Source: Lunularia cruciata
Taxonomy: Eukaryota > Streptophyta > Marchantiopsida > Lunulariales > Lunulariaceae
Assembly (NCBI GenBank): GCA_948567375.1
Contig: OX419761.1
Span: forward strand, 14,670,243 to 14,734,242
Direction: 5' to 3'
DNA: 64,000 nt
The first letter of the stretch is position 1. The number at the start of each line of letters is the position of its first letter. Positions 43,850-57,556 of the stretch are shown here, piece by piece. Under the pieces are notes generated by a model, which had not been told where the DNA came from, did not search any database, and saw only the letters and a program-made list of their open reading frames with translations. Made by a program: the position numbers and the translations under genes.

Positions 43850-46095
43850 CCCTCGCTTTTTGAATGTTATGGTAAAAATGACTCCTTGGTTACTAAAGTA
43901 ATGGTTGATTTAATAAAATCATTGCATCAAATGAAAGAATACTAGTATTAGCCCTTGCATGATACACATGGCAAAAAGGCACTCTTAATATCGTCCCCTA
44001 CCGCACCCTTTGTCCCCGTCCCCCAAGACATCAATAGTCTTTCTCCCCCTCCGTTATCTCCCTCCCTTAAGTTTTCTCATCCTTTGTCTTTGTGTCTAGA
44101 TATAGTTCCATCCAAGGTCCGTTCATTATTCTCATCCCCAAAAACACTTCCGTCCATAGTCTTCTTTCCCCTACGTATCTACCCTAGTAATATGCGCAAT
44201 CACCTCTTCAACGTATGTAAGATTTCAAACAAACATGGACTACAATCTCTAAATTTTAGTCCATGGTCTTTCGGAAGATTTAGATTGAAAGACTTGAATT
44301 TGATATTGAAACTTCTGCAACCAATTTATTTTTTGAATTGACATAGCTCAAAATTTCAAAATAAGAAATATTTTCTTGATATTTTTATATTATTTAAATT
44401 ATTTAAATTAAATTATTTATTTTAAATGATACAGAAAATTAAATCCAATAAATTAGAAAGAGTTATTTTAGGAAACCCCTGAAAAGACTTTTTTTTATCT
44501 GTGCTCTATAAATAACAATAAAATACCAATCTTAATTCGAATCTTTAAATTCAAATCTAAATACGTCTATTCGTTATATTATTTGTCCCCATATTTTATC
44601 AAAGAAAATTTTCAAAATTGTATTTAATTTTTTCTACATGCTTAACCATCATCCACCTGAGCATACGAGTTCATTTTAATATGGATATGAAAAGATTTAT
44701 CTTTTACATTGTCAATATCATATATAAGACCAATATGATGGAGGTTGAACAATTAAAATGGTATTGTAAGTAATTCAATCTAACATGCTACAAACATATG
44801 CTTTTTTTTCTAAAAATTCCAAACAGATCCTTTATTTTCATTGCTCCTCAATATTCTCATACCCCGGCAATAAGTACAGTTTAGAGATAATAGAAAACAC
44901 CTAACAGTAATATTTTTCAAACTATAAAATTACACATAAGTTAAATCTAATACAAACTTTTTATATCCAAAACTTCATTGTAGAAATAGTTTTTCATATT
45001 ATGTATTTACTCTTATCATAATTGTGATTACATCTTTAATATCTAAGTTAGTTTACTAAGACATTTGAGTGATTTCGTTAGTGACCTCAATTGTGTTATT
45101 AGGTAATCATGAGTTGTTTAATTGTGCTAGTCTGTTCTATTAAGGTTTTTGGTTGCACCATTAACTTACCATTCGCACTGTAGATCTTGTGGAGTGTGTT
45201 GTTCGGTGTGTTGTTATAACTGGACTCTCTAGCCTCCCCACGGGTTACCTCTTCCTGTTTTAGAAGGTTTATTTCTTCTACGTTGAGTTTTTGAATTTTT
45301 CACTATTATGGATAGAGTTGGCTAGAATAACCTCTAGTATTTGTGCTACAGTAAGCTTTGCTTATGAGTATAACCAGTGCTACTTGTAAAAGTACATACA
45401 GTCTGGTTCCTGATTATTGTGATACTTTCAGAATGTGTGTATGATTTCCTTGCACTTTTTAGATGTGTGTATGACTTTCTCTATGGGGTGTATTTTTATA
45501 ATATATGATAATTTACAGTAATATGTGATATATAATAGTGCATATACTCACAACATTATTCTACCATGTTCTATATGGACTTGAAATACAAATGCATTCC
45601 CATTATGCAGATATATGTATATGATTAACTTGAATCATTGAAATTTCAAAGTGGTAAAATTAACCTTTTTCTGAAACATATAATACATGTGATCCCTATA
45701 TTATAAGATTCTAAAATGGACCACGTCTAATATATTATTTTAATAAAAATAGTTACGAGAACGTTTGGAAAATGGTTATAATGCTTAAAAATTGCATTTT
45801 ACCACCTCCAACATTATCCTTTTCCATATAGAAAACACATACAATTTGATCTTTTTATAGTCAATATAGATATAATAATATCAAAACTATTCATCTTTGA
45901 GAAAATCAAATCAGTACCTTCTAGGCTTTTATTTCTACAAAGGAACTTGGAGAGACTACAAATAAATATAGATTGTAGAGGAAGTAGAAAACCTAGGAAG
46001 TTAAGACAGCATTAAATATTTGATACAAAATCAACTAAGAAGAAAGTAAAAAAACTAAAGAAACTAAGTTCTATACTTTTTCCAAGAGTTAGCAA

Positions 46096-46098
<3 letters not shown>

Positions 46099-46145
<47 letters not shown>
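46099..46145. repeat. (AT)n microsatellite
   Basis: About 23 AT units. Confidence 0.97.
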
Positions 46146-46149
<4 letters not shown>

Positions 46150-46714
46150 AACATACAAAAGAATAATAGTGATTTTTTAAGAGAGAGATCTATGACCTAC
46201 TTATGGAAGAATCTAAAAACCAAAATCGTTTACAAATTTTAAAGATAAATCAATACCCTGATAATTAAAGTGATTTCATTTGCATGTTTGTTTTTGTCTT
46301 TCATCTATATTCTATATAAATATCTAAATTTCCTGTATGTATTGTTGAATGGGTTCCATTGTCTAAGATTATTCAACTAGGAGGAAGGATTAATACATTC
46401 TTCTCATTATTAGATTCATGAGAATGCTCCCTTATCTAGTGCCAAGAGTACAAGCAAGAGCCATTACTATGGCTGAATCATTGTTTAACGTTAATCCATA
46501 ATGTATATTCCTCATCGACATCAAGGACAATATGGGTACCAGATAATGGACTATTCATCACAAATCCAAGAACATCATATAGTGTCATAAGAGAATTAAG
46601 ATAAGGCCGTAAAGAAGAAACTAAAATACACTCTTTTTGCCCTATGAGAACGTTGATAGGGTAGGGTGTATGGAACTAGCTATCATAAAAGCCTTTGTCT
46701 TTTGGGTTTGTATC

Positions 46715-46745
46715 TATCATTGTTGTATTAAGTACAACAATGATA
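46715..46745. repeat. Perfect 13-bp inverted repeat (hairpin)
   Basis: Arms tatcattgttgta and tacaacaatgata around the loop ttaag. Confidence 0.92.
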
Positions 46746-47555
46746 AGTAAATTTCCCCCAAATTTGACTACAGGTGTAGATTCAGCTTGTTTCTTTTGTA
46801 TCTTACTACTGGGTATCCCGAATTTTCACTACCGGCAGAAGTGTTTGGGTCGGGACCGATGAGGTTGTGTATAGGCCGTAAAGTGTCATGCCCTGCCTTT
46901 CTTTCTCATTCCATCGCTATCTTATAGTAAGACAGTCTTACTATGAGGTATTTGGCTATTGTATTAAAGTCGCAAGTTCTGCTCTCAGGATGGGGACAAA
47001 ACACAAAGTAGCATGGAAATAGGGTAGTCTGTGGAAACACTTCACGATCACACGAAGGACACCCGTGTATTTGCTTCACGCTGGGAGTGTCACATTGCTA
47101 TTATCCTGCACGGTCTGGTTTTCGATAGTTGAAGTTCAATTACTTCCCGTGCGGATCAGCAAGCGTGCGCTGGACTTTGTGGGAAGAGCCTTTCAAACAT
47201 AGATTTGAGTGCCTCCTTCCGCCTCCGAGACTTACGTTGGAGATGGTGGCCTGAAGAAACATAGTTGCCCGTCCGAGTCGGACAAATTGCACTCAAGCTT
47301 CTATCATGTGTGCCACTACTACTACTGCTCTGCACTGAGATTTGGTAGTTAGGCTGATGGGGTTTTTAATTTGTCGCTTGGGTTCATTGTCGATATCAAT
47401 GCTGAATTGCGGAGTATTCCCATTCTTTCAACCGGGTTACCACTACGCACAACCTCCAGATTTTGCTGAAGACGGACCAATGCTGTAGGAACAAAGCTGG
47501 CCTTTATATTGCAATAACTCATCTCCGGAGGAACAGTAGACCCTTCGTAGCAGGG

Positions 47556-48440
47556 TCAGATTCCACCAACTTCAAATGCCTCGATGATCTCTGAGAGCCA
47601 CGGGAAATCCGGACCCCTGGACATAAGAAGGGACCATCCGTAACTGGCATATAACATCCCACAGACTTCGAATCAAACCTGCGCTGAGACAAGAGCTCAG
47701 ACTCGTCATCGGTGAATGTCCTCAATGAGAAACAACCACTCCAAACCCTCTACATGAACTGAACTTAAGACTGCGAACTTGGTGACGGAGAAATTCTGCT
47801 CAAGAGCCCTCAGCAGTATATTTTGCTAGTTGTCAACAGCGCCGACCTTTCGACTGGCTATCAGGTCTCAAAGATTATATCCTTCATCGGGCCATCTTGA
47901 GAAACATTACTCCGCACCAGATTCCAACAGTACATCTACTAAAGCAAAGCATACTTGATCCTCTCAGACAAATGCCTCGATTCTGCTTCACAACAACTGG
48001 CAAGCCAGCTGCCCAGACAGTATCGATGATCAACCTCGCCTGAGATAAAACATCCCAGACGAATTTCCTCACCAAAGTATCTGGACAAGAGCTCAGTCTC
48101 GTCATCTGTTTATTCATCATCAAGGATACTATTCTCCTAAAGCAAACTCCGTGGTAAAAACCCCACGGACCCTAATCCACGAACGACGGCCCGCCTTACC
48201 TTTTAGAAAATGCAACGTGAACCAAGAGTCGCATTCAGGCGTACGCACAAAAGACTCGTAGAACCCACGGGTTCCCATCGCATTCGAGCTCTGCCATTGT
48301 GCGCTCGCTTCAATGTGACCTTTCGAAAGAAGAAGAGATTCCCGTCAACGAGTGTTCATCGTCGCTCTTGAAGGGCTCCCCCGCAAAGCGAGGCTTCGAC
48401 AAGAACTTAGCTGAAGAAACTGCGCTATCAAAATGAACAT
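47556..48440 (-). repeat. Repeat family Q, copies A and B with flank
   Basis: Copy A (about 47560-47735) and copy B (about 47950-48128) share 'gacaagagctcagactcgtc' type ends, 'aacatcccaga' and 'atgcctcgat'. Copy B plus the following ~300 bases (to 'tgtgcgctcgcttcaatgtg') matches copy D plus its flank at 50725-51060. On the minus strand the units read as DDESELLS-like or MTRLSSCP-like peptides, but frames are broken and I recognise no domain. Probably a decayed duplicated gene or low-copy element. Confidence 0.6.
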
Positions 48441-50339
48441 CGCTGTGTGGGAAAAGAGTACAAAGTGAGAAAGGGTACGAAGTCACGAGGTAGATGAAGA
48501 CCTGAACTGCTGCAGTAGAGGTGATGGTTTCGACGTAGACTCAGGCGCTATGGCTGGAATAAGTAGAGCATGCAGAGACTTGAGCCTTGCAGGAGTCGCT
48601 GCCCTAAAACTGAGCTAGGGTTTGCGCTACAGAATTGCTACGGTAGGTATGGTCAAGGTCCAACCAGAGTTAGCAACTCCAGTGAGGGAGTTGCAGACGA
48701 CCGGATCCATTAGAGAGTAATAATGATGTTTTAAGTATAAGTGTTTTAAATTTATACAGTAGATTTATTACTTTTTAAAGGACAATTCATCATGTTATAA
48801 ATAATATTGTCAGTTCTCGTCAACGTAGTCCTGAATCTTTAACGTGAGACTCTTTTTATCTGATTTTCATTAAACCAGCACTTAATCAGAAACTAAGGGA
48901 CAAAATGAAGAACTACTTTATGTTCCGTCTTCATTTGAAAGTTACACATAGTAAAAGGTTTTCACATGCCTATTCTTCCAGAATTGTTAGGTCGATTGTG
49001 ATAAAAATAAAATATTTCATATTCAAAATAAAATAAAATAAAATAAAATATTTCAGATCTTTTTATATGGATCTTTTCATTATTATTACTAGATCTTAAT
49101 GAGGCTAATGTAGCCCATAAAAAATGCTTATAATTACATCCAAACCTTATGAAATATTTCCAACCACAAACTCGAGTACACACATATTTCGATTCATCAG
49201 TGCAAATTTATGTCAAATAACATGAATGCGAGAGAAAGATGAAGTCTCAGTTCGAAGTTATCAAGAGGTATTATTGTCCCTTCTAGCTCTTGATCACGTC
49301 ATAACCTCTACCCAATTGCAACAGGCGAAGAAAACTAAAAAAATAAAATTTTATATTAATATAAAGTTGCACCAAGCGATTTTATTATATTTAGTAGGAT
49401 CTAGACAGATACAATCCTTCGTCTATGGAATTGTTGCTCAGATCCTATGGTCGCTGTTGCACCTTCTGGCGTTACGGTTCACTTCATTTCTGAACTCATC
49501 TCCATAATCACGTTCATCAGGAGTGTTCATCACTATGATTATCATTATCTGACCGTCGCAGTTTTTGCCTTGTTATCTTTCCTGTAGTCTTTGGGCTCGT
49601 CAAACTTTTGTGACTGTCTTCACTCACACCTGTGGTAGCAGTAGATAGAGTTTCAATTTACAGTGGGTGTTTCATTGATTCCACCCTCCTACTTTGGATA
49701 GCAATCAACCTGGGAGACTGAACCCAAGCATCCCTGCTTCAAGCATTGCACGTCTTCCATTGGTTTGCACATGAAATCGTCGTGAAGAAGTCTCTCTCAG
49801 TTTTTGATAGGTGGAGAGCGGCATCATTTGCGCTTTCAAAGTGTCAGGCAACGCAATGCTTTCAACTTCGGAGTTACCTTTCAGGTATACCTTCAGGTCT
49901 CTTTGGTTATTGTGCTGTGCTTGGTTGCACTACCTTCGCTGGACTATGGTGCGCAGGTGGGTTGTGGATAGATAACGTATTAATATAATACCTCCTTTCG
50001 ATTCGACCGTCTCAAAACTGTAGGGTTCCAACGCCGTGGCTTCCCGTGAATCTTTCCTGTTCGATATTGCTTTGACATCGAAATACGGTGTTCATCATTT
50101 TGATGGATGAACGCCAGGAAGGCAGAGAAGGCAGAGGAGGCACTGTAGTTTTAAAGACTTATATCCTAACCCTATGGCGTGGGTATGGAACTTCAAACCG
50201 TGTATACTACTTCAGTTTATAAAGTCTAGTCGATTGACCGTAATTCATACTCTGCCATCGTCCCCTCCACTGATCGGACAGAACTTCCTGAAGGGGGGAG
50301 TGGTCAATAGCTTAAAGATCCCGGTTACTTATTAATGAA
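48441..50339. other. Intergenic; possible dead promoter on the minus strand
   Basis: On the minus strand 'gcaaacccta' (about 48615-48625) resembles the AAACCCTA telo-box common in plant 5' leaders, just upstream of repeat copies A/B. An (AAAAT)n run lies at 49021-49050. No ORF with recognisable content is present. Confidence 0.35.
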
Positions 50340-51135
50340 TTCTCTCAGACAAATGCCTCGATTATCTCTCAGAGCCACTGGCAAGCCAGCTGCCTAGACC
50401 TCGAGAGAGACCATCCGTAACTGGAATAGAACATCCCAGAGACATCAAATCAAAACCTAGGTCTAGACAAGAGCTCAGACTCGTCATCGTTGAATGTCAT
50501 CAAGGAGAACCAACTACGCACAAGTATTCGTATTAACTACACAAATCGAGACACAAAATACGGCTTCGGTGCAACCATGATCAGAAGCCCTAACTTGTGA
50601 ATTGTTGGATGCCAACAACACCTATCTTCAAAACAAGATGCCATGTCCTTGAGATGCTATATGTCATGTTTTTCAGAATCAGGTGTTTCATACCAGAATG
50701 TTTCAGTTCAAACTGGTTCCTTTCATCTATCCTCTCAGACAAATGCCTCAAATCTGCTTTTGTGCAACTGGCAAGCAAGCTGCGCAGGCAGGCGAACAGT
50801 CAACCACGCGTGCAATAAAACATCCCAGGCGCGTTGCTCCACCGACGTACCTGAACAAGAGCTAAGTCTCGTTTGCTGTTGATTCGCCACCGAGAATCTA
50901 CAGGGATCCTCGACTAAAGGAAATCCATACAATTCCCACGCGTCGACAACCCGAAGGTTAAATTCAAGCAGATGCACAAAATCACAGATTGATGTCGGAT
51001 CTAAAGCAATCCCTGCAATCAGCGTTCAGTGCCTTTGCGCGCTCGTTTCAATGTAAGGCTTGTTTTGCATTTTCCCCGAAATGCAAAACCAGCCTCCCAG
51101 ACCTACAGACCACGGATTGTGTAAAATCTTCATCG
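50340..51135 (-). repeat. Repeat family Q, copies C and D with flank
   Basis: Copy C (about 50340-50510) is closest to copy A ('gaccatccgtaactgg' in both). Copy D (about 50725-50895) is closest to copy B. So the A-B pair was duplicated as a unit to give C-D, about 2.8 kb away. Confidence 0.6.
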
Positions 51136-53129
51136 CCTCCATTCCCTCAATGAATGATTGTCAGGCCTGGAGCATGATATGTTGAACCTGGAGATGGCTT
51201 GTTGAAACCCTAAAACAAACCTAGGGTTCAGGGTTCAAGACAGCTCTCGCGGAGACTACACGTGGAACCGGTTAACAGCTCGGTAAACATGATATCAACC
51301 GGGTTTCTACCGGGCTTTTACGATAAACTTCGCAACTTTCGAGATTATGCTTGTATATTCACCTCTTTCAGTTCCGCCCAGAAGTCGCTAGCGCCCGGCC
51401 ATCTCCAGCACCCCCCAGAAAAACTACTCGCCGAGATCTTCCGAACAAGGTAAATCAGGGAAGCTTGAGGGTTCTTCCTCTAACACCGGCTCTTCTTCGC
51501 GGTTGGAGAGGCCAAGAGTGCTGGAAAGAACTTGCGAATACAAACAACATGATGTTACTGGAATAGAGGATTCCGTTACTTGAAAATCGATTTTAGAATA
51601 TCAATTTGAAGAAGGTTTGATATTCGTTAGCTACTATGATAATTACTTACCCAGCGATGAAACAAGAAAAGGGAATTTTGTCATCACCATGACTGTTGCG
51701 TAAGAGTAAAAAAATATTTGTCCAAGATTTTGTACAAAACTTTGACAATGACTACAGGTTACTCACCATATCCGACCGAGAATTCGAGTACGAGTATCCA
51801 ATTCCATATTGAAAAATGTACATATTTCCCGGCAAACATGTCCATACTACAGAGTGCCAATTCAAATTGTTACAGAATAGACATTTTGCTAATCCGTAGT
51901 AATTTCTCTCGACATGTTGTGGCAATAAGAATTCTACTTGTATGATATAAATAAGACTAATTTTCCAAACTGCACTACTGAATTATCTATTACTATTTTT
52001 TCTCAAAATGCACCATTTTTTAAAAATTCACCATTCATCACTCATCTTGCTCCGTGTATCGAATAGACTGAGATAAATGGTGTGGCACTGCGTGAGTTGA
52101 AGCATGCGAGGAGGGGATTATGGTAATAACATGTAATAACATTTGCTAAGTGCTGCATTGTGGAGAATACTTTTTTTAAGAAGGGCATTTTGGAAAATTC
52201 CCCTAAATTAATCTTGGTTCGCAATTCATTTTCATTGACCAAGTTCAATTCATTTGGAGATTTGGGAATAAATATAGTTCTCTATGGTTCTCCAATAAGA
52301 TGAACTTCTGCTAATCTAAAAGTATTATTAACAAAGCCATTCATGCATGTTACATTCCTGTTTAGATCACAACTCATTAAGTTGATCAAATATCAAAAGG
52401 TTGGTACTTTCCTTTTAAGCATTCAAGAATTAATGAAAATTCATCAAGGACTTATGTGCGCACACTATCATGGTTATCTATTCTTACTCACAGCCTGTAA
52501 AATTACTTTGGACCGGCACACACCTTTTTACAAGGATAGTATCCTGAAATTACCGGAAGGAAGAACGATCAATAAGCCACGATGTCGAAAGTATATGGAA
52601 TGTACATAACACTAGCATGTAATAACTTATCTACGTATCCATAATAAATTTCAACTCCCTCTCCTCATTTGTTTCCAATTATCTCTACTAATCCCAGAAA
52701 ATAAAAGACAGTTATAAAAAATTTCTTGTATTGAATTAGAACGCATGGATTCCGAAGTTTATGCCAGATATGGTTACACAAGGAGTCAAATTGAAACTCA
52801 ATGTTGTTGGTACTTCGTAGTTGTACTTGTGGCGTCTTTCATCAACTTCTCGTGGAGTTGCCACCTTCGCTCGAAACTAAAACCCCACATTCTTACTCTT
52901 AAGAGAGTAGTCATTACCAGATGAGATATGGGCCTATATACAAGGACTGTTGTTGGAAGAATCACTAGGCCACAAAAGAGGAGAAAAAGAGCTCAAAGCA
53001 ACAAAGATCACTAGGCAACAAGGAGCACAAACAAGAGGAAGCACCGCGAGGCATGAGCAAGGTACCGTTGCGGCTTTGTGAGGTCGATAGGATCGGTCTG
53101 GCGCTTTGGAAACGTTATAGGCCAAGCTA
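51136..53129. other. Intergenic; no gene visible
   Basis: ORFs up to about 88 codons (e.g. 52343-52609) show no recognisable family, and most lack an ATG in good context. Confidence 0.4.
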
Positions 53130-53228
53130 AATTGCACGAGGGCGACCTCTCATGATAAAACATCAATGAAGGATGGAAAAACCCATCAAGCTGTGGAAGG
53201 ATAAACTTAATATCGATATGCGAAATGT
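53130..53228 (+). repeat. Repeat family R, copy 1
   Basis: 'gagggcgacctc ... gaaggatggaaaaacccatcaagctgtggaagga' is shared with 59690-59765 and more weakly with 55130-55205. Confidence 0.6.
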
Positions 53229-54399
53229 CTTTTCTTGCACCAAAATATCTAATATCTGAGCTACGCAATTTTGTATATCCTATATATTACAAGAACATCC
53301 AAGGAAGCCTCATCTAATATACGATTGATTTTTTATAGGTTACATTTGTTCGTGTTCTTTGTAGAGCAATGAACACAAGTGGCATAAAGTAAGTTACAAA
53401 GTAGGAAAGTAATGGAAAATTTGTTTAGAGTAGGGTCTGAAGGAGGAAAAAAATGGTTTCCTTGATATTTATTTGATACACTCTCGCACATTTCTTGAAG
53501 AATGTGTTAAACATTCATTGCATCTATCACTTTATATAATTCCAAAGCTAGAAGACCAAATATAATAATTCAAAGTTATAAGATGACCTCGCACCCATCA
53601 ATACTTAGAGACCTTGGTTGCTCTGCTTGCCACCCATCCTAGAGGATAAGTAATTATTCCCTCCAAAACTAGATTGTTTGCAAGATACACAGTCACAATT
53701 TCTCACACAACCTCCACTATTATCACCTTATAGCCTTGGACTAAATACAAATTTACTCTAATTCATGGCATGTGTAAAGTATATCAATGCTCCCTCCCAA
53801 TAAAGTATTTATTTTCTTGTGCAAAAGCAAATATTAATATTTAATGGTATCATGGGTAACTATATATCCTCTGTCTTCCAAAAAGACATTAAGTCACATG
53901 AACTTTACTGCATCTGGTGTAGTACCATATTCACCACCAAGTAACAAAGATGCAGATAACTGAACCAAACCTAGATAAAACCTCATAGTAGAAAAAGTAA
54001 CATCATAGTAGAAAAAGTAACAGGGACAAAGTTAGAATCTTCTAGTGCAAGATTGAACTAGTATCTTAAAGCTTGCATCTATAATACTCCGAGGACAAGA
54101 GAAGAGAGAAAACACAGATTGCACACTCAAACATTCAATGCCCCAAGGGAGCACCTTCTCTTTATTATATAGACAAAGAGGATCTCCTCCAAGGAAGCTC
54201 CACCCTTGGATTACTTACTTGGATGGGTGACTTGTCTGGTCTAGGTCCTATCTGGTTGGTCAAACAAGCTTTGACCGAAGGGAATCTTTTAGGGAAACGT
54301 CCTGTAGGAATCTCAGAATCACGTGAGTAAGGTACCGTTGGAAAGCTCTCGACAAGACAAAGCAGGGGGAAGGGAAGGCCAGCCTTTCCTCCATTGGGT
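53229..54399. other. Intergenic; no gene visible
   Basis: A 23-bp unit 'acatcatagtagaaaaagta' is repeated at about 53980-54020. 'gtaaggtaccgttg' at 54327 resembles 'gcaaggtaccgttg' at 53058. Confidence 0.4.
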
Positions 54400-54412
54400 G
54401 GGGGGGGGGGGG
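54400..54412 (+). repeat. Homopolymer of 13 G
   Basis: A 13-base G run; its length is prone to sequencing error. Confidence 0.97.
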
Positions 54413-54482
54413 ATCTGCACATTTTTGAGGCCTAATTCATCCGTTTAGGCCTCCGAAATTGCCTTCAAAGATTTCAGGCATT

Positions 54483-54790
54483 TTTTGGTTTGTACTCTAT
54501 GAGTAGAAGTCCCCTTTTGGTGATACCTCTTTTTGATCTGTTTAGTCCATCATGTGTAACATCCTTCCAGATGTTACCAAACCAATTCTCACCTTTAAAT
54601 CATATGTCTAGCTATTGTTTCTAAGGTTCTCAAGTCTATTTCGGTTTTTGCCCTATTAGTAGAAGTACTCTTTTGGTGATCCTTCTATCTGATCTATTTT
54701 GACCATCATGCATAACATCATTCTAGATGTCACCAAACCGAATTTCACATCTAGATCATATGGCTAACACTTGGTATTACAGCATCCTTG
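54483..54790 (+). repeat. Two-unit tandem repeat (~160 bp)
   Basis: 'agtagaagtccccttttggt ... agatgttaccaaacc' (54483-54640) recurs as 'agtagaagtactcttttggt ... agatgtcaccaaacc' (54644-54790). Confidence 0.85.
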
Positions 54791-55129
54791 CCAAAGCAAA
54801 AGCAAAGACATGCACTAGGAACACAAGAAATGAAAGAATAAATGAAAGAAAATATATAATAAAAAGTAAAAATTGTTAAATTTTTAGATCCATCCAAAAA
54901 ATTGATAAATATAATAAGCATAAACTATCTCTAGATTGCAATAATAAAGTTGTGAAAGAAAGAGATTCATCCTCCCCTCATGAGCCTATCAATAACAACA
55001 AAATTAAAAGAAAAAAGTCCAAAAGGAAACAGAATTACTAAGAAATTTTACAAATGTAGCCAACCTACCTCCGCTGGTAGAGATGTCTATGTAAATGCAA
55101 AATCGCCCACTCAAATATTTATCATCCAC

Positions 55130-55207
55130 TTATATTTTGAAAAAGGCGACCGAGTAGGAAAAAAGAAGGATGGGAAGACCCCATCAAGTCGTACATCCAC
55201 TTATATC
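55130..55207 (+). repeat. Repeat family R, copy 2
   Basis: 'gaaaaaggcgaccgagtagg ... gaaggatgggaagaccccatcaag'; see copy 1. Confidence 0.55.
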
Positions 55208-55749
55208 GAACAAAGACTTTCATAATTTTCCTATCAACAGTGTTCTATTCTGAAGAACAACCAACCATCTTCACATCATTATTAGTTGAACTAGAATTTA
55301 CGGATCGTGTAGTTTTGTTAGCAAGGTGATTATTATTTTGTGATTGTTCCAGTTTGCTTTATCGCAAGTCATAGTTTTGATTGTGTTTTGTAAGATAAAC
55401 TCTAATTCATCTGCATCATATTAGAACTGAATACAAGTACATGTTATAGACGATCAGCTCAGGTATGGGACCAGAACAACTCCAATACAGGGACGATCGT
55501 CACACGTGGTTGGAATGAATCTCTCCTAGATCTGACCTGGGTCTGAAGTATGTACACTATCCGTTACAGGAATTGCGATTGCAACTATCAAGATTGGTGC
55601 GCGCATCATATTGCTCTGCTGAAAGGCCATCGTTTGTTGCTACATTCAACTTGGATCCTAGCCTTGGCTACTAGGAATATCCGATGATCTTGTTTACAAA
55701 AGAGTCTGAAATTCAGTGGATTTGGACCAACAATAAATAAAACTGAGGG

Positions 55750-55920
55750 TCCATGTCCTCAAGTACTGGTGAAGCTGGTGTGGTTCGGAGCCGCTTTCGG
55801 GGATGCCCTAGTATGCAATGCACAGCTACGTGACTGTGCATAGTCGGGATCAGAAACCTATCATTTATCGACATGGATATCGAAATTCCATTCTTAGCAG
55901 ACATTACATACTTTATTGCG
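55750..55920 (+). repeat. Inverted repeat IR1, left arm
   Basis: Matches the reverse complement of 57240-57420. The best blocks are 55832-55857 against 57312-57337 (26 bp, one mismatch) and 'ttcttagcagacattacata' at 55891 against 57247-57271. The arms enclose about 1.3 kb. Confidence 0.8.
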
Positions 55921-57239
55921 TGTGCTAGCGAGGTTAAAAGTTATTATGGGAAATCTGTCAATAATTTCATCGCATTAGACAGACCAAATGGATTATCTAG
56001 CTCGATAATCCATTACTTGCAAACTTGGACTCACCTCTTCTCTCCAGCTCGACAACTCACCTCTTCTCTCCAGCTCGACACGGACTATTCGATAGAAGTT
56101 TGTTTGTCAACTTTGTGATGAATGGATCATGGATTAGTAACGATGTGTTTGCCGAGAAACAACAAGGGAGTCGTGCAGGATCTTCTCTTGGCATGAATAG
56201 CATCATCAAACTCCAGATTACATCCACACTCTTCCGGGCCTCATGTGTAGCTCCAGGTGCTGAGAAAGCGACCGACGAAGATACTGTACATGGTAACGTT
56301 AGCGTCTTGGCATGATGGAGATCTCCAGTACCACGTACCAAGCTTTCACAAGATTATATCGCCCGGTCAGGATCTTCTGAATTGTAACAAGGAAACCTGC
56401 ATGGGTTCCCAGACCTTCACCGCCCAAGCGGCTCAACGCTTCCTTCGACTGATTTGGACGACTTGGATCCGTCATCCAAATCTTAGAGTGCTACACGTCC
56501 GCATTCTTTCATAACTGTCTCTTTCCATGGCACAACCAGAAACTACTTTGTTTCCCACCAGCAGAATTTGCGTGAGTTGGAGAATGAGATTGGGATTACA
56601 TCATAAAAACTTGTCCCATTTGCAAATACCTGAAAAACACAAAAATTGATCACCACTGTGTATATTGAAACTTTCCTTGCCAAAATGTAAGACGAGTTAC
56701 GTGCGATGTTAACACCGTTACTTGGTCATTAGGTCATTCGTCTCCGTAGTACACGTCTTAATATCCCTTTCACAAAAATGTTTGTTCCAGAACTTAGATT
56801 TGTGGCCATACCTGTGCAGATTAATCTGCAGATGCAGTCTAGATTTCTGAATTCGCAGAGGTCCATCAGACCTTCACAGTCCGAGAATTCCTTTCACTGA
56901 GATACGGATAAGGTTTGGTGCTCTGCTATGCGTCCGCATCCGTCCGTGCTATCTTGACAGTAGCTGATCAATATGGTTCTAGACTAGTGTGTGTCTGTCT
57001 CGGACTGTCAAGTACGACTTCCACTCCAGTTTTAGACAAACCACAGAATGGGTCCAAAAAGAACAGCGTGCATGAAAATTCTGGCAGCCACGTAGAGTAC
57101 TTGAAATTTTCGTGCACGACGATCAGACAGGACACATATTTATTAGAATTCACCTAGCACATAAATGTAAATTGATTTCCAGACTTCTTCATTTTAATTT
57201 TAATTACAGCGTCGCATTCTCTGCCTCAGGCCGCGACAA
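55921..57239. other. Interior of the inverted repeat pair
   Basis: No recognisable protein. It contains an 11-bp-arm hairpin (55987-56014, aatggattatc/gataatccatt) and a 24-bp tandem duplication (56030-56053 and 56056-56079). The longest minus ORF (56341-56057) lacks known motifs. Confidence 0.45.
56030..56079 (+). repeat. 24-bp exact tandem duplication
   Basis: 'ctcacctcttctctccagct' + 'cgac' occurs twice, separated by 'aa'. Confidence 0.97.
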
Positions 57240-57420
57240 TTCTTACAAAAGTATATAATGTCTGCTAAGAAAAATCCACTTTTATATATTGTCCTTGTTC
57301 TTCGATTACATGTTTCTGATCCCGACTCTGCACAGTCGCGGAGGTTTAAAGTGCAGCTAGGGCATTGCCAAAATCTGCTCAGAATTGCACTAACTTTTTC
57401 AATGCTTGTGGACACGGAGT
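57240..57420 (-). repeat. Inverted repeat IR1, right arm
   Basis: Reverse-complement partner of 55750-55920. Confidence 0.8.
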
Positions 57421-57556
57421 TGATCTATTGTTCATCTAAATCCACTGACTGAATCGTGAACTGTCCTGCATGTCCTGAGATTTCCTTATCTTGCAATTTA
57501 GCCACCACCGACCCAAGTAGACGGTATCAACAAACGATGAACCGCATTGGACCAAT

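Larger units (their letters stand above)
43850..47555. other. AT-rich intergenic DNA
   Basis: No gene found. A (TA)n tract and a hairpin are listed separately. Composition rises in GC from about 46800. Confidence 0.45.

Noticed and set aside
43600..43863. 87-codon ORF across the N gap
   Set aside because: It is made of unknown bases.
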